From contig JAKOZT010000122.1 of assembly GCA_029779845.1 (NCBI GenBank), positions 1 through 63,613 on the forward strand: DNA of 63,613 nucleotides, given 5' to 3'. Within the stretch, counting starts at the first letter, position 1. Each line of letters starts with the position of its first letter. The translations under genes were made by a program, and so were the position numbers. The DNA is from Pseudomonadota bacterium (lineage in GTDB: Bacteria > Pseudomonadota > Gammaproteobacteria > Burkholderiales > Burkholderiaceae_C). The notes below the pieces were generated by a model, which made no database searches, was not told where the DNA came from, and saw only the letters and a program-made list of their open reading frames with translations. Below, in pieces: positions 22,649 to 32,800 of the stretch.

Positions 22649-23197
22649 ATCGCTACTTTTGTTGACCGCCGTGTCCGGAACGACGAGCGCAAGCACCGGC
22701 TCAATCGCGAGATCATGGCGCTTGAAGTGCGCCTCAACGGCCCTGAGAACGAACCGCTGGGCATCGTGCCCATCCAGGAAGCGTTGCGCATGGCTGGCGA
22801 TCTGGACGTCGATCTGGTCGAGATCGCGGCGCAGGCGGATCCTCCGGTGTGCCGCCTGATGGACTACGGCAAGTTCAAGTACCAGGAGCAGAAGAAGGCG
22901 GCCGAGGCGAAGTCCAAGCAGAAGATCATCGAGATCAAGGAAGTCAAGTTCCGTCCCGGCACCGACGAAGGCGACTACGCGATCAAGATGCGCAACCTGC
23001 GCCGCTTCATCGCGGAAGACGGCGACAAGGGCAAGGTCACGCTGCGCTACCGCGGCCGCGAGATCACCCACCAGGACATCGGCATGCGGCTGCTCGAGCG
23101 CATCCGCGACGAACTGGCCGACGTGGCGGTGGTCGAGCACATGCCCAAGCTCGAAGGCCGCCAGATGATCATGGTGCTGGCGCCGAAGCGAAAGTGA
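22649..23197 (+). CDS. infC: Translation initiation factor IF-3, ATC start codon
   Basis: The conserved N-terminus ([21 protein letters not shown]) can only be read if translation starts at ATC 22649, preceded by GAAAGG at 22635-22640. The first in-frame ATG (22715) would remove about 22 conserved residues. From ATC the protein is 182 residues, the normal IF-3 size. The N-domain ([14 protein letters not shown]), lysine-rich linker ([17 protein letters not shown]) and C-domain ([19 protein letters not shown]) are all visible. IF-3 binds the 30S subunit and rejects non-standard start codons. In E. coli an AUU start on infC lets IF-3 repress its own synthesis, and the ATC here would serve the same loop. 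Confidence 0.95.
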   Translation: MATFVDRRVRNDERKHRLNREIMALEVRLNGPENEPLGIVPIQEALRMAGDLDVDLVEIAAQADPPVCRLMDYGKFKYQEQKKAAEAKSKQKIIEIKEVKFRPGTDEGDYAIKMRNLRRFIAEDGDKGKVTLRYRGREITHQDIGMRLLERIRDELADVAVVEHMPKLEGRQMIMVLAPKRK

Positions 23198-23211
23198 ATT
23201 GAGAGTTCAGT

Positions 23212-23278
23212 GCCCCGGTCTGGTCGCCGGGGCGCTGCCAGAAGCGGCCGCAGGCCAACAAGACGGGGAGCTTCCCCG
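23212..23278 (+). promoter_or_regulatory. Structured leader between infC and rpmI (two hairpins)
   Basis: Within the 117-bp gap before rpmI are two perfect hairpins: GCCCCGG / CCGGGGC (23212-23233, 8-nt loop) and CGGGGA / TCCCCG (23264-23278, 3-nt loop). In E. coli and Bacillus, ribosomal protein L20 represses this operon by binding structured RNA near here. These stems are candidates for that role; neither has a T-run, so they are unlikely to be terminators. Confidence 0.4.
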
Positions 23279-23314
23279 GCGCCTGTCGGACGCAATTTCA
23301 AGAAGGAGCAGTTC

Positions 23315-23518
23315 ATGCCCAAGATGAAGACCAAGAGCAGCGCGAAGAAGCGCTTCCGCGTCCGCCCGGGCGGCACCGTCAAGCGGGGTCAGGCGTTCAA
23401 GCGCCACATCCTCACCAAGAAGACGACGAAGAACAAGCGCCACCTGCGTGGCGCCGTCACCGTGCACGAGACCAACATGGGCCACATGGCCCAGATGTTG
23501 CCGTTCGCCGGTCTCTGA
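23315..23518 (+). CDS. rpmI: 50S ribosomal protein L35
   Basis: 67 residues, start ATG 23315 with AGAAGGAG upstream. [20 protein letters not shown] and the basic [18 protein letters not shown] are the L35 signature. Small basic protein of the large ribosomal subunit, followed after 26 bp by rplT, with which it is normally co-translated and co-regulated by L20. Confidence 0.98.
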   Translation: MPKMKTKSSAKKRFRVRPGGTVKRGQAFKRHILTKKTTKNKRHLRGAVTVHETNMGHMAQMLPFAGL

Positions 23519-23544
23519 GTCGCCACAGGTAAAGGAGAAGAGAA

Positions 23545-25042
<1,498 letters not shown>

Positions 25043-25054
25043 GCGAACGTCCCC

Positions 25055-27469
25055 ATGCAGTTCCCCGAATCCTGGCTGCGCGAGTTCTGCAACCCGCCGG
25101 TGTCTTCCGCCGAGCTGGCCGAGCTGTTGACGATGGCCGGCATGGAAGTCGAAGAGGCGCGCCCGGCCGCGCCGCCGTTCAGCGGCATCGTGGTGGCGCA
25201 GGTGCTGTCGGTGGCACAGCACGCCAATGCCGACAAGCTCAAGGTCTGCGAGGTCGATGCCGGCACCGGCGCCAAGCTCCAGATCGTCTGCGGCGCACCC
25301 AACGTGCGCGAAGGCATCCGCGTGCCCTGCGCGCTGGTCGGCGCCGAATTACCGCCGGGTGAGGACGGCAAGCCGTTCACGATCAAGCTCGGCAAGCTGC
25401 GCGGCGTCGAGAGCCAGGGCATGCTGTGCTCGGCGCGCGAGCTGAAGCTCTCCGACGACCACGCCGGCCTGCTGATCCTGGCCGACGACGCGACTATCGG
25501 TGCGAACATCCGCGAGCACCTCAAGCTCGACGACACGCTGTTCACCCTCAAGCTGACGCCGAACCTGGCGCATTGCCTGAGCGTCTACGGCATCGCGCGT
25601 GAAGTCTCGGCGCTGACCGGCGCGCCGCTGGTCACGCCGGCGATCGCGCCGGTGCCCCCTTCGCACGACGCGAAGCTGAAGGTCACCGTCGAAGCGAGCG
25701 ACCTGTGCGGCCGCTTCTCCGGCCGCATCGTGCGCGGCGTGAACACCAAGGCGACCACGCCGGCCTGGATGGTCGAGCGCCTGGCGCGCTGCGGCCAGCG
25801 TTCGGTGAGCGCACTGGTCGACATCTCGAACTACGTGATGTTCGAGTACGGCCGGCCGACGCATATCTTCGACCTCGACAAGATCCACGGCGGCCTGACG
25901 GTGCGCTGGGGCCGAACAGGCGAACAGCTCGAGCTGCTCAACGGCAACACCATCGAGGTCGACGCGCAGGTCGGCGTGATCGCCGACGACAAGCAGGTCG
26001 AGTCGCTCGCCGGCATCATGGGCGGCGAGGCCACCGCGGTGTCGGACGACACGCGCAACGTCTACGTCGAGGCCGCGTTCTGGTGGCCCGAGGCGGTGGC
26101 CGGGCGCTCGCGCCGCTTCAACTTCGCCACCGACGCGGGGCACCGCTTCGAGCGCGGCGTCGACCCGGCGCTGACGGTGGCGCACATCGAGCGCATCACG
26201 CGGCTGATCGTCGACATCTGCGGCGGCGAGGCCGGCCCGATGGACGATCAGATCCTCGCGCTGCCCAAGGCCGAGCCGGTGCGCCTGCGCATCGCGCGCG
26301 CCGCCAAGGTGATCGGCATGCCGGTGACGCAGGCGCAGTGCGAGGGCGTGATGCAGCGCCTCGGCCTGAGCTTCACCAGCGAGCCCGGCGCGATCACCGT
26401 GACGCCGCCCTCGTACCGCTTCGACCTGAAGATCGAGGAAGACCTGATCGAGGAAGTGGCGCGCATCGTCGGCTACCGCTCGCTGCCCGACACGCCGCCG
26501 CTCGCGCCCGTCACCGCGCACATCCGGCCCGAGGCGAACCGCGGCCTGAGCGCGCTGCGCCAGGCGCTCGCCGGCCTGGGCTATCAGGAGACCATCGGCT
26601 TCAGCTTCGTCGAGGAGCGCTGGGAGCGCGAGCTGGCCGGCAACGCCGACCCGATCCGCGTGCTGAACCCGATCGCCAGCCCGCTGGCGGTGATGCGCTC
26701 CAGCCTGATCGGCAGCCTGGTGGCGGTGCTGCAAAGCAACCTCGCGCGCAAGGCGAGCCGCGTGCGTGTGTTCGAGACCGGGCGCGTGTTCCGTCGCGAT
26801 GCCTCGGTGCCCGACAGCATCCGCAGCGTCGCCGGCGTGGCGCAGCCGCGGCGCGTGGCGGGGCTTGCGTGGGGGCGCGTCGATGCCTTGCAGTGGGGCA
26901 GCAAGGAGCGCGCCTCCGACTTCTTCGACGTGAAGGGCGACATCGAAGCGCTGCTTGCGCCGCGCCAGGCGAAGTTCGTCGCGGCCGAGCATCCGGCGCT
27001 GCATCCGGGGCGCTGCGCGCGTGTCGAGCTGAACGGCTCGCCCATCGGCTTCGTCGGCGAACTGCATCCGCGCTGGCGGCAAGGCTACGAGCTGCCCTCG
27101 GCGCCCATCGTCTTCGAGCTGGAACTCGACGCGCTGCTCGAACGCGACGTGCCGGCCTTCACGCCGCTGCCGCGCCAGCAGTCGGCATGGCGCGACATCG
27201 CGGTGGTGGCGGGCGAACAGGTCGGCCACGACGCGCTGATGGAAGCGATCGGCGCCGGCTCGGGCGGCCTGGTGCGCTCGGCGCGCCTGTTCGACATTTA
27301 CAAGCCCGCCGCGCCGGCCGCCGACATGCAGCCCGGCGAGCGCAGCCTGGCGGTGCGGCTGGAACTGCTGGACAACGACAACACCCTGACCGACGAGCGC
27401 ATCGAGGCCGCCGTGGCCGAGGTGATCGAACGACTCTCCGCGCGCCTGGGCGTGCGGCTGCGCGGCTGA
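25055..27469 (+). CDS. pheT: Phenylalanyl-tRNA synthetase beta subunit
   Basis: 804 residues. N-terminal [21 protein letters not shown]-like tRNA-binding domain (about residues 40-150), B3/B4 editing domain (about 205-400, including [19 protein letters not shown]), B5 domain (about 405-475) and a C-terminal ferredoxin-fold anticodon-binding domain (about 705-804, [15 protein letters not shown]). It starts 12 bp after pheS. Edits Tyr-tRNA-Phe and supports binding of tRNA-Phe. Confidence 0.97.
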   Translation: MQFPESWLREFCNPPVSSAELAELLTMAGMEVEEARPAAPPFSGIVVAQVLSVAQHANADKLKVCEVDAGTGAKLQIVCGAPNVREGIRVPCALVGAELPPGEDGKPFTIKLGKLRGVESQGMLCSARELKLSDDHAGLLILADDATIGANIREHLKLDDTLFTLKLTPNLAHCLSVYGIAREVSALTGAPLVTPAIAPVPPSHDAKLKVTVEASDLCGRFSGRIVRGVNTKATTPAWMVERLARCGQRSVSALVDISNYVMFEYGRPTHIFDLDKIHGGLTVRWGRTGEQLELLNGNTIEVDAQVGVIADDKQVESLAGIMGGEATAVSDDTRNVYVEAAFWWPEAVAGRSRRFNFATDAGHRFERGVDPALTVAHIERITRLIVDICGGEAGPMDDQILALPKAEPVRLRIARAAKVIGMPVTQAQCEGVMQRLGLSFTSEPGAITVTPPSYRFDLKIEEDLIEEVARIVGYRSLPDTPPLAPVTAHIRPEANRGLSALRQALAGLGYQETIGFSFVEERWERELAGNADPIRVLNPIASPLAVMRSSLIGSLVAVLQSNLARKASRVRVFETGRVFRRDASVPDSIRSVAGVAQPRRVAGLAWGRVDALQWGSKERASDFFDVKGDIEALLAPRQAKFVAAEHPALHPGRCARVELNGSPIGFVGELHPRWRQGYELPSAPIVFELELDALLERDVPAFTPLPRQQSAWRDIAVVAGEQVGHDALMEAIGAGSGGLVRSARLFDIYKPAAPAADMQPGERSLAVRLELLDNDNTLTDERIEAAVAEVIERLSARLGVRLRG

Positions 27470-27480
27470 GGGCGAGGCAT

Positions 27481-27849
27481 ATGGACGACGACAACGATCA
27501 GAAGCCGCGCGAGCGCGTGATGCTGCCGAGCATCGAGACGCCGACGCTGACCAAGGCGGAGCTGGCCGATCTGCTGTTCGAGCGCCTCGGGCTGAACAAG
27601 CGCGAGTCGAAGGACATGGTCGAAGGCTTCTTCGACCTCATCCACGCGACGCTGGTGCGCGGCGAGGACGTCAAGCTCTCGGGCTTCGGCAACTTCAACA
27701 TCCGCCGCAAGGCGCCGCGCCCGGGGCGCAACCCGCGCACCGGCGAGGCCATCCCGATCAAGGCCCGCAACGTCGTGACCTTCCACGCCAGCCACAAACT
27801 CAAGGGAGTCGTGCAAGGCGACATACCGGCCGGGGAGGAGTTCGAGTAA
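27481..27849 (+). CDS. ihfA: Integration host factor alpha subunit
   Basis: 122 residues from ATG 27481; a short acidic/basic lead precedes the conserved start ([20 protein letters not shown]). Key DNA-bending features are present: [12 protein letters not shown] and the arm [10 protein letters not shown] in [19 protein letters not shown], then [11 protein letters not shown]. Forms the IHF heterodimer with IhfB, which bends DNA at promoters and recombination sites. The position behind pheT is conserved across proteobacteria. Confidence 0.96.
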   Translation: MDDDNDQKPRERVMLPSIETPTLTKAELADLLFERLGLNKRESKDMVEGFFDLIHATLVRGEDVKLSGFGNFNIRRKAPRPGRNPRTGEAIPIKARNVVTFHASHKLKGVVQGDIPAGEEFE

Positions 27850-27884
27850 AGTCTTAGCTTTCCCACGGGATCTTGTTGATTTTC

Positions 27885-28328
27885 ATGGAGAAAGCGCTCC
27901 CAGCCATCCCGGCGAAGCGGTACTTCACCATCGGTGAGGTGAGCGAGCTTTGCGGGGTGAAGCCGTACGTGCTGCGCTACTGGGAGCAGGAGTTCACGCA
28001 GCTCAAGCCGATGAAGCGCCGCGGCAACCGGCGCTACTACCAGCACCACGAGGTGCTGCTGATCCGGCGCATCCGCGAGCTGCTGTACGAACAGGGCTTC
28101 ACGATCAGCGGCGCGCGCAACCGGCTCGCCGAGGCGCTGGTGCATGGGCGCGAGCAGGCGCCGCCGATGCCCGACGACGAGCCCGATGAAGTGATCGACA
28201 TGAGCGCAGTGCTCGACGGCGTGCCCGCCGATGCGATGCCGGTGGCCGCCGAGCCCTCCGCCGGCGTGCCCTCGGCCAGCGAGGTGCGCAACGAACTGCT
28301 GGCGATCCGCGCGCTGCTGGTGCTCTGA
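27885..28328 (+). CDS. MerR-family transcriptional regulator
   Basis: 147 residues from ATG 27885. N-terminal winged-helix domain: YFTIGEVSELCGVKPYVLRYWEQEF, then the wing KPMKRRGNRRYYQHHEVLLI. The rest is short, acidic and lacks cysteines for metal binding, so it is a small MerR/HTH protein of the type that commonly follows ihfA in beta- and gammaproteobacteria. Target and effector are unknown. 36 bp separate it from ihfA; tRNA-Pro follows. Confidence 0.92.
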   Translation: MEKALPAIPAKRYFTIGEVSELCGVKPYVLRYWEQEFTQLKPMKRRGNRRYYQHHEVLLIRRIRELLYEQGFTISGARNRLAEALVHGREQAPPMPDDEPDEVIDMSAVLDGVPADAMPVAAEPSAGVPSASEVRNELLAIRALLVL

Positions 28329-28353
28329 GCGAAGAGGCCTCGTTCGCTGAGGC

Positions 28354-28359
28354 TATAAT
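28354..28359 (+). promoter_or_regulatory. -10 box (TATAAT) of tRNA-Pro
   Basis: A consensus TATAAT 12 bp before the tRNA 5' end, followed by a GC-rich discriminator (GCGCAGC), as expected for a growth-rate-controlled stable-RNA promoter. No strong -35 hexamer is seen. Confidence 0.65.
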
Positions 28360-28371
28360 GCGCAGCTTCGT

Positions 28372-28448
28372 CGGGGTGTAGCGCAGCCTGGTAGCGCACT
28401 TGCATGGGGTGCAAGGGGTCGCGAGTTCGAATCCCGCCACCCCGACCA
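28372..28448 (+). tRNA. tRNA-Pro(GGG)
   Basis: 77 nt with encoded CCA. Acceptor CGGGGTG pairs with CACCCCG, anticodon stem CTTGC with GCAAG, loop ATGGGGT (anticodon GGG), T-loop GTTCGAATC. Reads CCC and CCU codons. All arms pair without mismatches that I can see. Confidence 0.97.
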
Positions 28449-28460
28449 AAGATGGAAATC

Positions 28461-28496
28461 AACGGGCCGGTTCCCACAAGGAGCCGGCCCGTTTGC
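28461..28496. terminator. Bidirectional terminator between tRNA-Pro and the outer-membrane barrel gene
   Basis: AACGGGCCGG (28461-28470) pairs with CCGGCCCGTT (28484-28493), a 10-bp stem with a 13-nt loop; TTT follows on the plus strand and A-rich sequence precedes it. It sits between the tRNA and the convergent gene ending at 28508, so it can serve both. Confidence 0.7.
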
Positions 28497-28507
28497 CTTG
28501 TGGCTTC

Positions 28508-29089
28508 CTAGAAGCGGTACTTCAGCCCCAGGCTGAGCGTGTCGACGTTCTCGCGCCCGGCGCCGACGAAGTGCATCTCGTGGCGATTCGCCTCGAGCAC
28601 CACGCTCCAGTTGGGCGTGAAGTCGTAGCCCGCGCCGATGCCGTAGGCCGCGCCCCAGCTGCTGTCCTTGCCGCTCGGCTCGGTCGACAGCGGCGAGACG
28701 CTGACGCGCGTGCGGCTGTAGGTCGTGCCGAGCTTGCCGTAGACGCTGAACGCGCCCAGCGGCACACGTCCCACCAGGCTCAGGTTGATGCCGCGTGCGC
28801 GCGTGTCGCCGCCCAGGCGGTCGGCCTTGCCGAAGTCGAGGTAGCCCAGCTCCAGCCCGGCCCAGTCGTTGAACATGCCGCCGGTGTAGACGTGCACCGA
28901 GGCGTCCGGGTCGTTGCAGCTGAAGACGCTGCTGTCGCAGTCGACCTTGTAGTCGGGCTTGCCGACGTTGATGCCGACATAGCCGCTGCTGGTGTAGGGC
29001 AGGACGGAGGAACTGCTCGATTGTGCGGCGGCCGGCAGCGCGGCGGCCATGCCGGCGACCGCGAACGCGAGGGGAAGGATGCGGTTCAT
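28508..29089 (-). CDS. Outer-membrane beta-barrel protein (OmpA-like/OmpW-like porin family)
   Basis: 193 residues. Signal peptide about residues 1-22 (PLAFAVAGMAAALPAAAQ). The mature part alternates polar and hydrophobic residues in strand-length blocks with many Gly/Tyr/Phe, and ends in LGLKYRF, the C-terminal phenylalanine signature recognised by BamA. Two Cys (about residues 52 and 58) in the first exposed loop could form a disulphide. A small 8-stranded barrel is likely; the function is unknown. Monocistronic: the neighbour on the same strand starts 70 bp upstream. Confidence 0.8.
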   Translation of the reverse strand: MNRILPLAFAVAGMAAALPAAAQSSSSSVLPYTSSGYVGINVGKPDYKVDCDSSVFSCNDPDASVHVYTGGMFNDWAGLELGYLDFGKADRLGGDTRARGINLSLVGRVPLGAFSVYGKLGTTYSRTRVSVSPLSTEPSGKDSSWGAAYGIGAGYDFTPNWSVVLEANRHEMHFVGAGRENVDTLSLGLKYRF

Positions 29090-29158
29090 GAGACGGTCCT
29101 TTCGTGGCAGAGGTCAGGAGGTGCCGCCACGCCGGCAAGCGGCGTTCCCGTCGCCGCC

Positions 29159-29938
29159 TCAGGCGCGGCGCAGCAGCGCGTCGATGCGCTGGTTCAGCTC
29201 GCTGGTCAGCACCTGGCGCAGCGTGTGCGCCGGGTCGTGCCACACCGTCAGCTCGAAGGCCAGCGCGCCGGGCGCGAGCGTGGGGCGCAGCACGCTGGGC
29301 GGCGGCTCGGCCAGCACGCCGGGCTGCTGCGCGGCGGCGTCGAGCAGCACGCGCCGCACTTCGTCGGGGTCGCGCTCGGGTGCCGCGCCGACCGGCAGGC
29401 GCAGTCGCACCGCCGAGCCGGTGGTCATCAGGTTGGTGACGTTCTCGACGATGAAGCGCTGGTTCGGCACCAGGATCGCGATGTTGTCGTTGGTGACGAC
29501 GGTGGTGCGGCGCGCGCCGATCTCGCGCACCTCGCCTTCGATGTCGGACAGCAGCACGCGGTCGCCGACCTTGATCGGCCGCTCCAGCATGATGATCACG
29601 CCGCTGACGAAGTTGCTGACGACGTTCTGCAAGCCGAAGCCCACGCCCACGCTGACGGCGCCGGCGACGATGCCCAGCGCGGCGAGGTCCAGCCCGGCGT
29701 TCTGCAGGATGATTGCCACGCCGACCAGCAGCACGAGGTAGCGCACCACCGCGCCGACCGCCTGGCGCGTGCCGAGGTCGAGATCGGTGCGGCGCAGCAC
29801 GCGGCTGATGGTGAGCCGGCGGACCCAGCCGGCCAGCCAGAACAGCGCAGCCAGCAGCACGACGAGCTTGAGCAGCGAGCCCAGCGTCACGCTGACGCCC
29901 GACAAGCTGAACAGCTCGAAGTCCCATGCGCCCGTCAT
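29159..29938 (-). CDS. Small-conductance mechanosensitive ion channel (MscS family)
   Basis: 259 residues. Three membrane segments (about 18-36, 60-82, 88-108). The pore helix region AGAVSVGVGFGLQNVVSNFVSG and the beta domain ERPIKVGDRVLLSDIEGEVREIGARRTTVVTNDN with VPNQRFIVENVTNL are classic MscS. It releases solutes on hypo-osmotic shock from the inner membrane. No operon partner. Confidence 0.93.
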   Translation of the reverse strand: MTGAWDFELFSLSGVSVTLGSLLKLVVLLAALFWLAGWVRRLTISRVLRRTDLDLGTRQAVGAVVRYLVLLVGVAIILQNAGLDLAALGIVAGAVSVGVGFGLQNVVSNFVSGVIIMLERPIKVGDRVLLSDIEGEVREIGARRTTVVTNDNIAILVPNQRFIVENVTNLMTTGSAVRLRLPVGAAPERDPDEVRRVLLDAAAQQPGVLAEPPPSVLRPTLAPGALAFELTVWHDPAHTLRQVLTSELNQRIDALLRRA

Positions 29939-29980
29939 GGCGCGGCTGCGGGCAATCCGCTTGCCCGGACGCGGCTCGGC

Positions 29981-30694
29981 TCAGCCCGCCGTGCTCGCGC
30001 CCGCCGGCAGGCCGAACAGCTGCCCGTAACGGAAGCCCACCCAGGCGTGCTCGCGCATCAGCATCTCTGCGCGCGCCGATTCGCGCCGCTCGAGCGCGTC
30101 GAGCACCAGCTGGTGCTGCAGCTGCGCGATGCGGAGCTTCTGGTACTCGGCCGGCAGCGCGCTGCGGTCCAGCGCGATCGAGCTGGCCGAGGCGAGGGGC
30201 AGGTGGTCGTTGCGCGCGATCGCGTCGGCAATCACCCGGCTTTCGTGCGACTGCACCAGCGTGTCGTGGAAGCGCTTGTTCAGGCGGCTCCAGCGGCCGA
30301 TGTCGTCGTCGCTCAGGTGGCCCTTGGCGAGCAGCGCGGCGCCGTCCTCGATGCAGCCGCGCAGCGTGTCATGCACCGCCGCCGTCATGCCGCGCTCGGC
30401 CAGGTGCCGCACGGCCAGCCCTTCGAGCGTGCCGCGCACCTCGATGGCAGAGCGCACATCGGCCTCCGAAAAACTGCGCACCTCGTAGCCGCGCTTGCCG
30501 GCCTTGGCGAGCAGCCCTTCCTGTTCGAGCGCGCGGAAAGCCAGCCGCACCGGCGTGCGCGAGACGCCCAGCGACTCGGCCACCGGGATCTCCGCCAGCC
30601 GCTCGCCGGCCGCCAGCGCACCCTCGACGATGCGCTGGCGCAAGGTGGCGACGACACTGCCGGAGTCGGAGTTGGGTGCCTCGATTGGATCCAT
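29981..30694 (-). CDS. vanR: GntR/FadR-family transcriptional regulator, probable VanR
   Basis: 237 residues. N-terminal winged helix (ATLRQRIVEGALAAGERLAE ... LGVSRTPVRLAFRALEQEGLL) and a C-terminal all-helical FCD ligand domain. It is divergent from vanAB, with two copies of the palindrome ATTGGATCC(A/T)(A/T) between and over the start codon. That palindrome matches the VanR operator I know from Caulobacter, where vanillate releases the repressor. The ATG at 30694 lies inside the first copy, so the protein probably represses its own gene. VanR is named from operator and neighbourhood. Confidence 0.85.
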   Translation of the reverse strand: MDPIEAPNSDSGSVVATLRQRIVEGALAAGERLAEIPVAESLGVSRTPVRLAFRALEQEGLLAKAGKRGYEVRSFSEADVRSAIEVRGTLEGLAVRHLAERGMTAAVHDTLRGCIEDGAALLAKGHLSDDDIGRWSRLNKRFHDTLVQSHESRVIADAIARNDHLPLASASSIALDRSALPAEYQKLRIAQLQHQLVLDALERRESARAEMLMREHAWVGFRYGQLFGLPAGASTAG

Positions 30695-30695
30695 A
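30684..30695. promoter_or_regulatory. VanR-type operator 1, over the vanR start codon
   Basis: ATTGGATCCATA matches 10 of 12 bases of the palindrome at 30736. It covers codons 1-4 of vanR on the minus strand, so binding would block vanR transcription or initiation. Confidence 0.65.
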
Positions 30696-30707
30696 AAGTC
30701 GAGTTGC

Positions 30708-30737
30708 TTGCGTAGAATTAGCTGTTTGTCTCATAAT
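30708..30737 (+). promoter_or_regulatory. Candidate vanAB promoter
   Basis: TTGCGT (30708-30713) and CATAAT (30732-30737) with an 18-bp spacer. The -10 box overlaps the perfect VanR-type palindrome by two bases, consistent with repression by blocking RNA polymerase. Confidence 0.55.
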
Positions 30738-30747
30738 TGGATCCAAT
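30736..30747. promoter_or_regulatory. VanR-type operator 2, perfect palindrome ATTGGATCCAAT
   Basis: A 12-bp perfect palindrome overlapping the -10 end and presumed start of vanAB transcription. Identical, as far as I recall, to the VanR operator described for the Caulobacter vanillate promoter. Confidence 0.75.
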
Positions 30748-30781
30748 CATCAACCCCCAAACAGAGATCCAGGAGACAAGC

Positions 30782-31825
30782 ATGTATCCCAAGAACGCAT
30801 GGTACGTGGCCTGCGCGCCGGGCGAGATCGACGAGAAGCCGCTCGGCCGCACGGTGTGCGGGGAGCGCATCGTGTTCTTCCGCGGCCCCGACGGAAAGGC
30901 CGCCGGCCTGGAAGACTGGTGCCCGCACCGCGGCGCGCCGCTGTCGCTGGGGCGTGTGGTCGAGGGCAAGCTGGTGTGCGGCTACCACGGCCTGGAGATG
31001 GGCTGCGACGGCAAGACGGTGGCGATGCCCGGCCAGCGCGTGCGCGGCTTCCCGGCGCTGGCGTCCTACCCGGTGATCGAACGCTACGGCTTCGTCTGGG
31101 TGTGGCCGGGCGAAGCCGCCAAGGCCGACCCGGCGCTGCTGCCCAAGCTCGCCTGGGCCGAGGACCCGGCCTGGACTTTCGGCGGCGGCATGTTCCACGT
31201 GCAGTGCGACTACCGGCTGATGATCGACAACCTGATGGACCTGACGCACGAGAAATACGTGCATGCCACCAGCATCGGCCAGCAGGAACTCGACGAGGTG
31301 CCGGCGTACACCACCAGCGAGGGCGACGTGGTGATCACGCGCCGCGAGATGAGCGGCGTGAAGGCGCCGCCGTTCTGGCAGGCGGCGATGCGCGGCAACG
31401 GGCTCGACCCCGAGCAGACGGTGGACCGCTGGCAGCGCTGCCGCTTCGTGCCGCCGTCCAGCGTGCTGATCGACGTCGGCGTCGCGCTGGCCGGGCAGGG
31501 CGGCTTCGATGCCCCGGCGGCGGTGAAGACTTCCGGCATCGTCGTCGACCTGATCACGCCCGAGACCGAGACCTCGATCTGGTACTTCTGGGGCCTGGCG
31601 CGCAACTTCCGCCCCGAGGACAAGGCGCTCACGGCCTCGATCCGCGAGGCGCAGGGCAAGGTGTTCACCGAAGACCTCGAGATGCTCGAATCGCAGCAGC
31701 GCAACCTGTCGGCGCAGCCCGAGCGCAAGCTGCTGTCGCTCAACACCGACCTGGGCGGCGTGCAGGCGCGGCGCATCGTCGAGCGGCTGGTGGCGCAGGA
31801 GCAGGGCCAGGCGGTGGCGGCATGA
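30782..31825 (+). CDS. vanA: Vanillate O-demethylase oxygenase subunit (VanA)
   Basis: 347 residues; ATG 30782 with AGGAGAC upstream. Rieske [2Fe-2S] motif CPHRGAP (Cys/His about residues 47-49) with CGYHG about 20 residues later, then the non-haem iron site in MIDNLMDLTHEKYVHAT (Asp, two His). With VanB it removes the O-methyl group of vanillate to give protocatechuate and formaldehyde in lignin-aromatic breakdown. The neighbours (VanB partner, VanR-type operators) support vanillate over other Rieske substrates. Confidence 0.92.
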   Translation: MYPKNAWYVACAPGEIDEKPLGRTVCGERIVFFRGPDGKAAGLEDWCPHRGAPLSLGRVVEGKLVCGYHGLEMGCDGKTVAMPGQRVRGFPALASYPVIERYGFVWVWPGEAAKADPALLPKLAWAEDPAWTFGGGMFHVQCDYRLMIDNLMDLTHEKYVHATSIGQQELDEVPAYTTSEGDVVITRREMSGVKAPPFWQAAMRGNGLDPEQTVDRWQRCRFVPPSSVLIDVGVALAGQGGFDAPAAVKTSGIVVDLITPETETSIWYFWGLARNFRPEDKALTASIREAQGKVFTEDLEMLESQQRNLSAQPERKLLSLNTDLGGVQARRIVERLVAQEQGQAVAA

Positions 31826-32790
31826 GCGCGGGCCTGCTGTCGGTGCGCGTCGCGCGCAAGACCGTCGAGGCCGAGGGCATCGCGAGCTTCGAACTGGTGA
31901 GCGTCGACGGCGCGCCGCTCCCGGCCTTCGCCGCCGGTTCGCACATCGACGTGGAACTGCCGAACGGCGGCCCGACGCGCCAGTACTCGCTGTGCAACGA
32001 CCCGGCCGAATCGCACCGCTACCTGATCGCGGTGCTGCGCGACCCGGCTTCGCGCGGTGGCTCGGCGGGCATGCACGAGCGCGTGAAGGAAGGCGACGTG
32101 CTCGCGATCAGCGCGCCCAAGAACCACTTCGCGCTGGCGCACGACGCGCAAAGCCACCTGCTGCTGGCCGGCGGCATCGGCGTGACGCCGCTGCTGTGCA
32201 TGGCCGAGCGCCTCGCGCACGCCGGCAGCGAGTTCGAGATGCACTACTGCACGCGCTCGCCGGCGCGCACCGCGTTCCGCGAGCGCATCGCGCGCTCGGC
32301 CTTCGCGTCGCGCGTGGCCTTCCATTTCGACGACGGCGCGGCCGATCAGAAGCTCGACATCGCCGCGCTGCTGGCCGCGCCGCGCGCCGGGCGGCATCTG
32401 TACGTCTGCGGGCCCAAGGGCTTCATGGACGCGGTGCTGGCCGCGGCCCGTTCACAGGGCTGGCCGGAAGCGCAGATCCACTACGAGTTCTTCGCCGCCG
32501 ATGCGGCGCCCAAGGCCGGCGACGGCTCCTTCGAGGTGATGCTCGCGAGCTCGGGCCGCGTGATCACGGTCGCGCCCGACCGCAGCGTGGTGCAGGCGCT
32601 CGCCGAGGCCGGCGTCAGCGTCGCTACCTCGTGCGAGCAGGGCGTGTGCGGCACCTGCCTGACGCGCGTGATCGAGGGCGAGCCCGATCACCGCGATCTC
32701 TACCTCACGCCGGAGGAGCAGGCGGCCAACGACCAGTTCCTGCCGTGCTGCTCGCGCGCCAAGTCGGCGCGCCTGGTGCTCGACCTGTAG
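31822..32790 (+). CDS. vanB: Vanillate O-demethylase reductase subunit (VanB)
   Basis: 322 residues, starting within the vanA stop (ATGA). Domain order is that of phthalate-dioxygenase-type reductases: flavin-binding (RQYSLCNDP), NAD-binding (LLAGGIGVTPLLCMAERL; YVCGPKGFMDAVL), then a C-terminal plant-type [2Fe-2S] domain with CEQGVCGTCLTRV and the final Cys in LPCCSRAKS. It passes electrons from NADH to VanA. Confidence 0.94.
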   Translation: MSAGLLSVRVARKTVEAEGIASFELVSVDGAPLPAFAAGSHIDVELPNGGPTRQYSLCNDPAESHRYLIAVLRDPASRGGSAGMHERVKEGDVLAISAPKNHFALAHDAQSHLLLAGGIGVTPLLCMAERLAHAGSEFEMHYCTRSPARTAFRERIARSAFASRVAFHFDDGAADQKLDIAALLAAPRAGRHLYVCGPKGFMDAVLAAARSQGWPEAQIHYEFFAADAAPKAGDGSFEVMLASSGRVITVAPDRSVVQALAEAGVSVATSCEQGVCGTCLTRVIEGEPDHRDLYLTPEEQAANDQFLPCCSRAKSARLVLDL

Positions 32791-32800
32791 CGAAAGGAAC

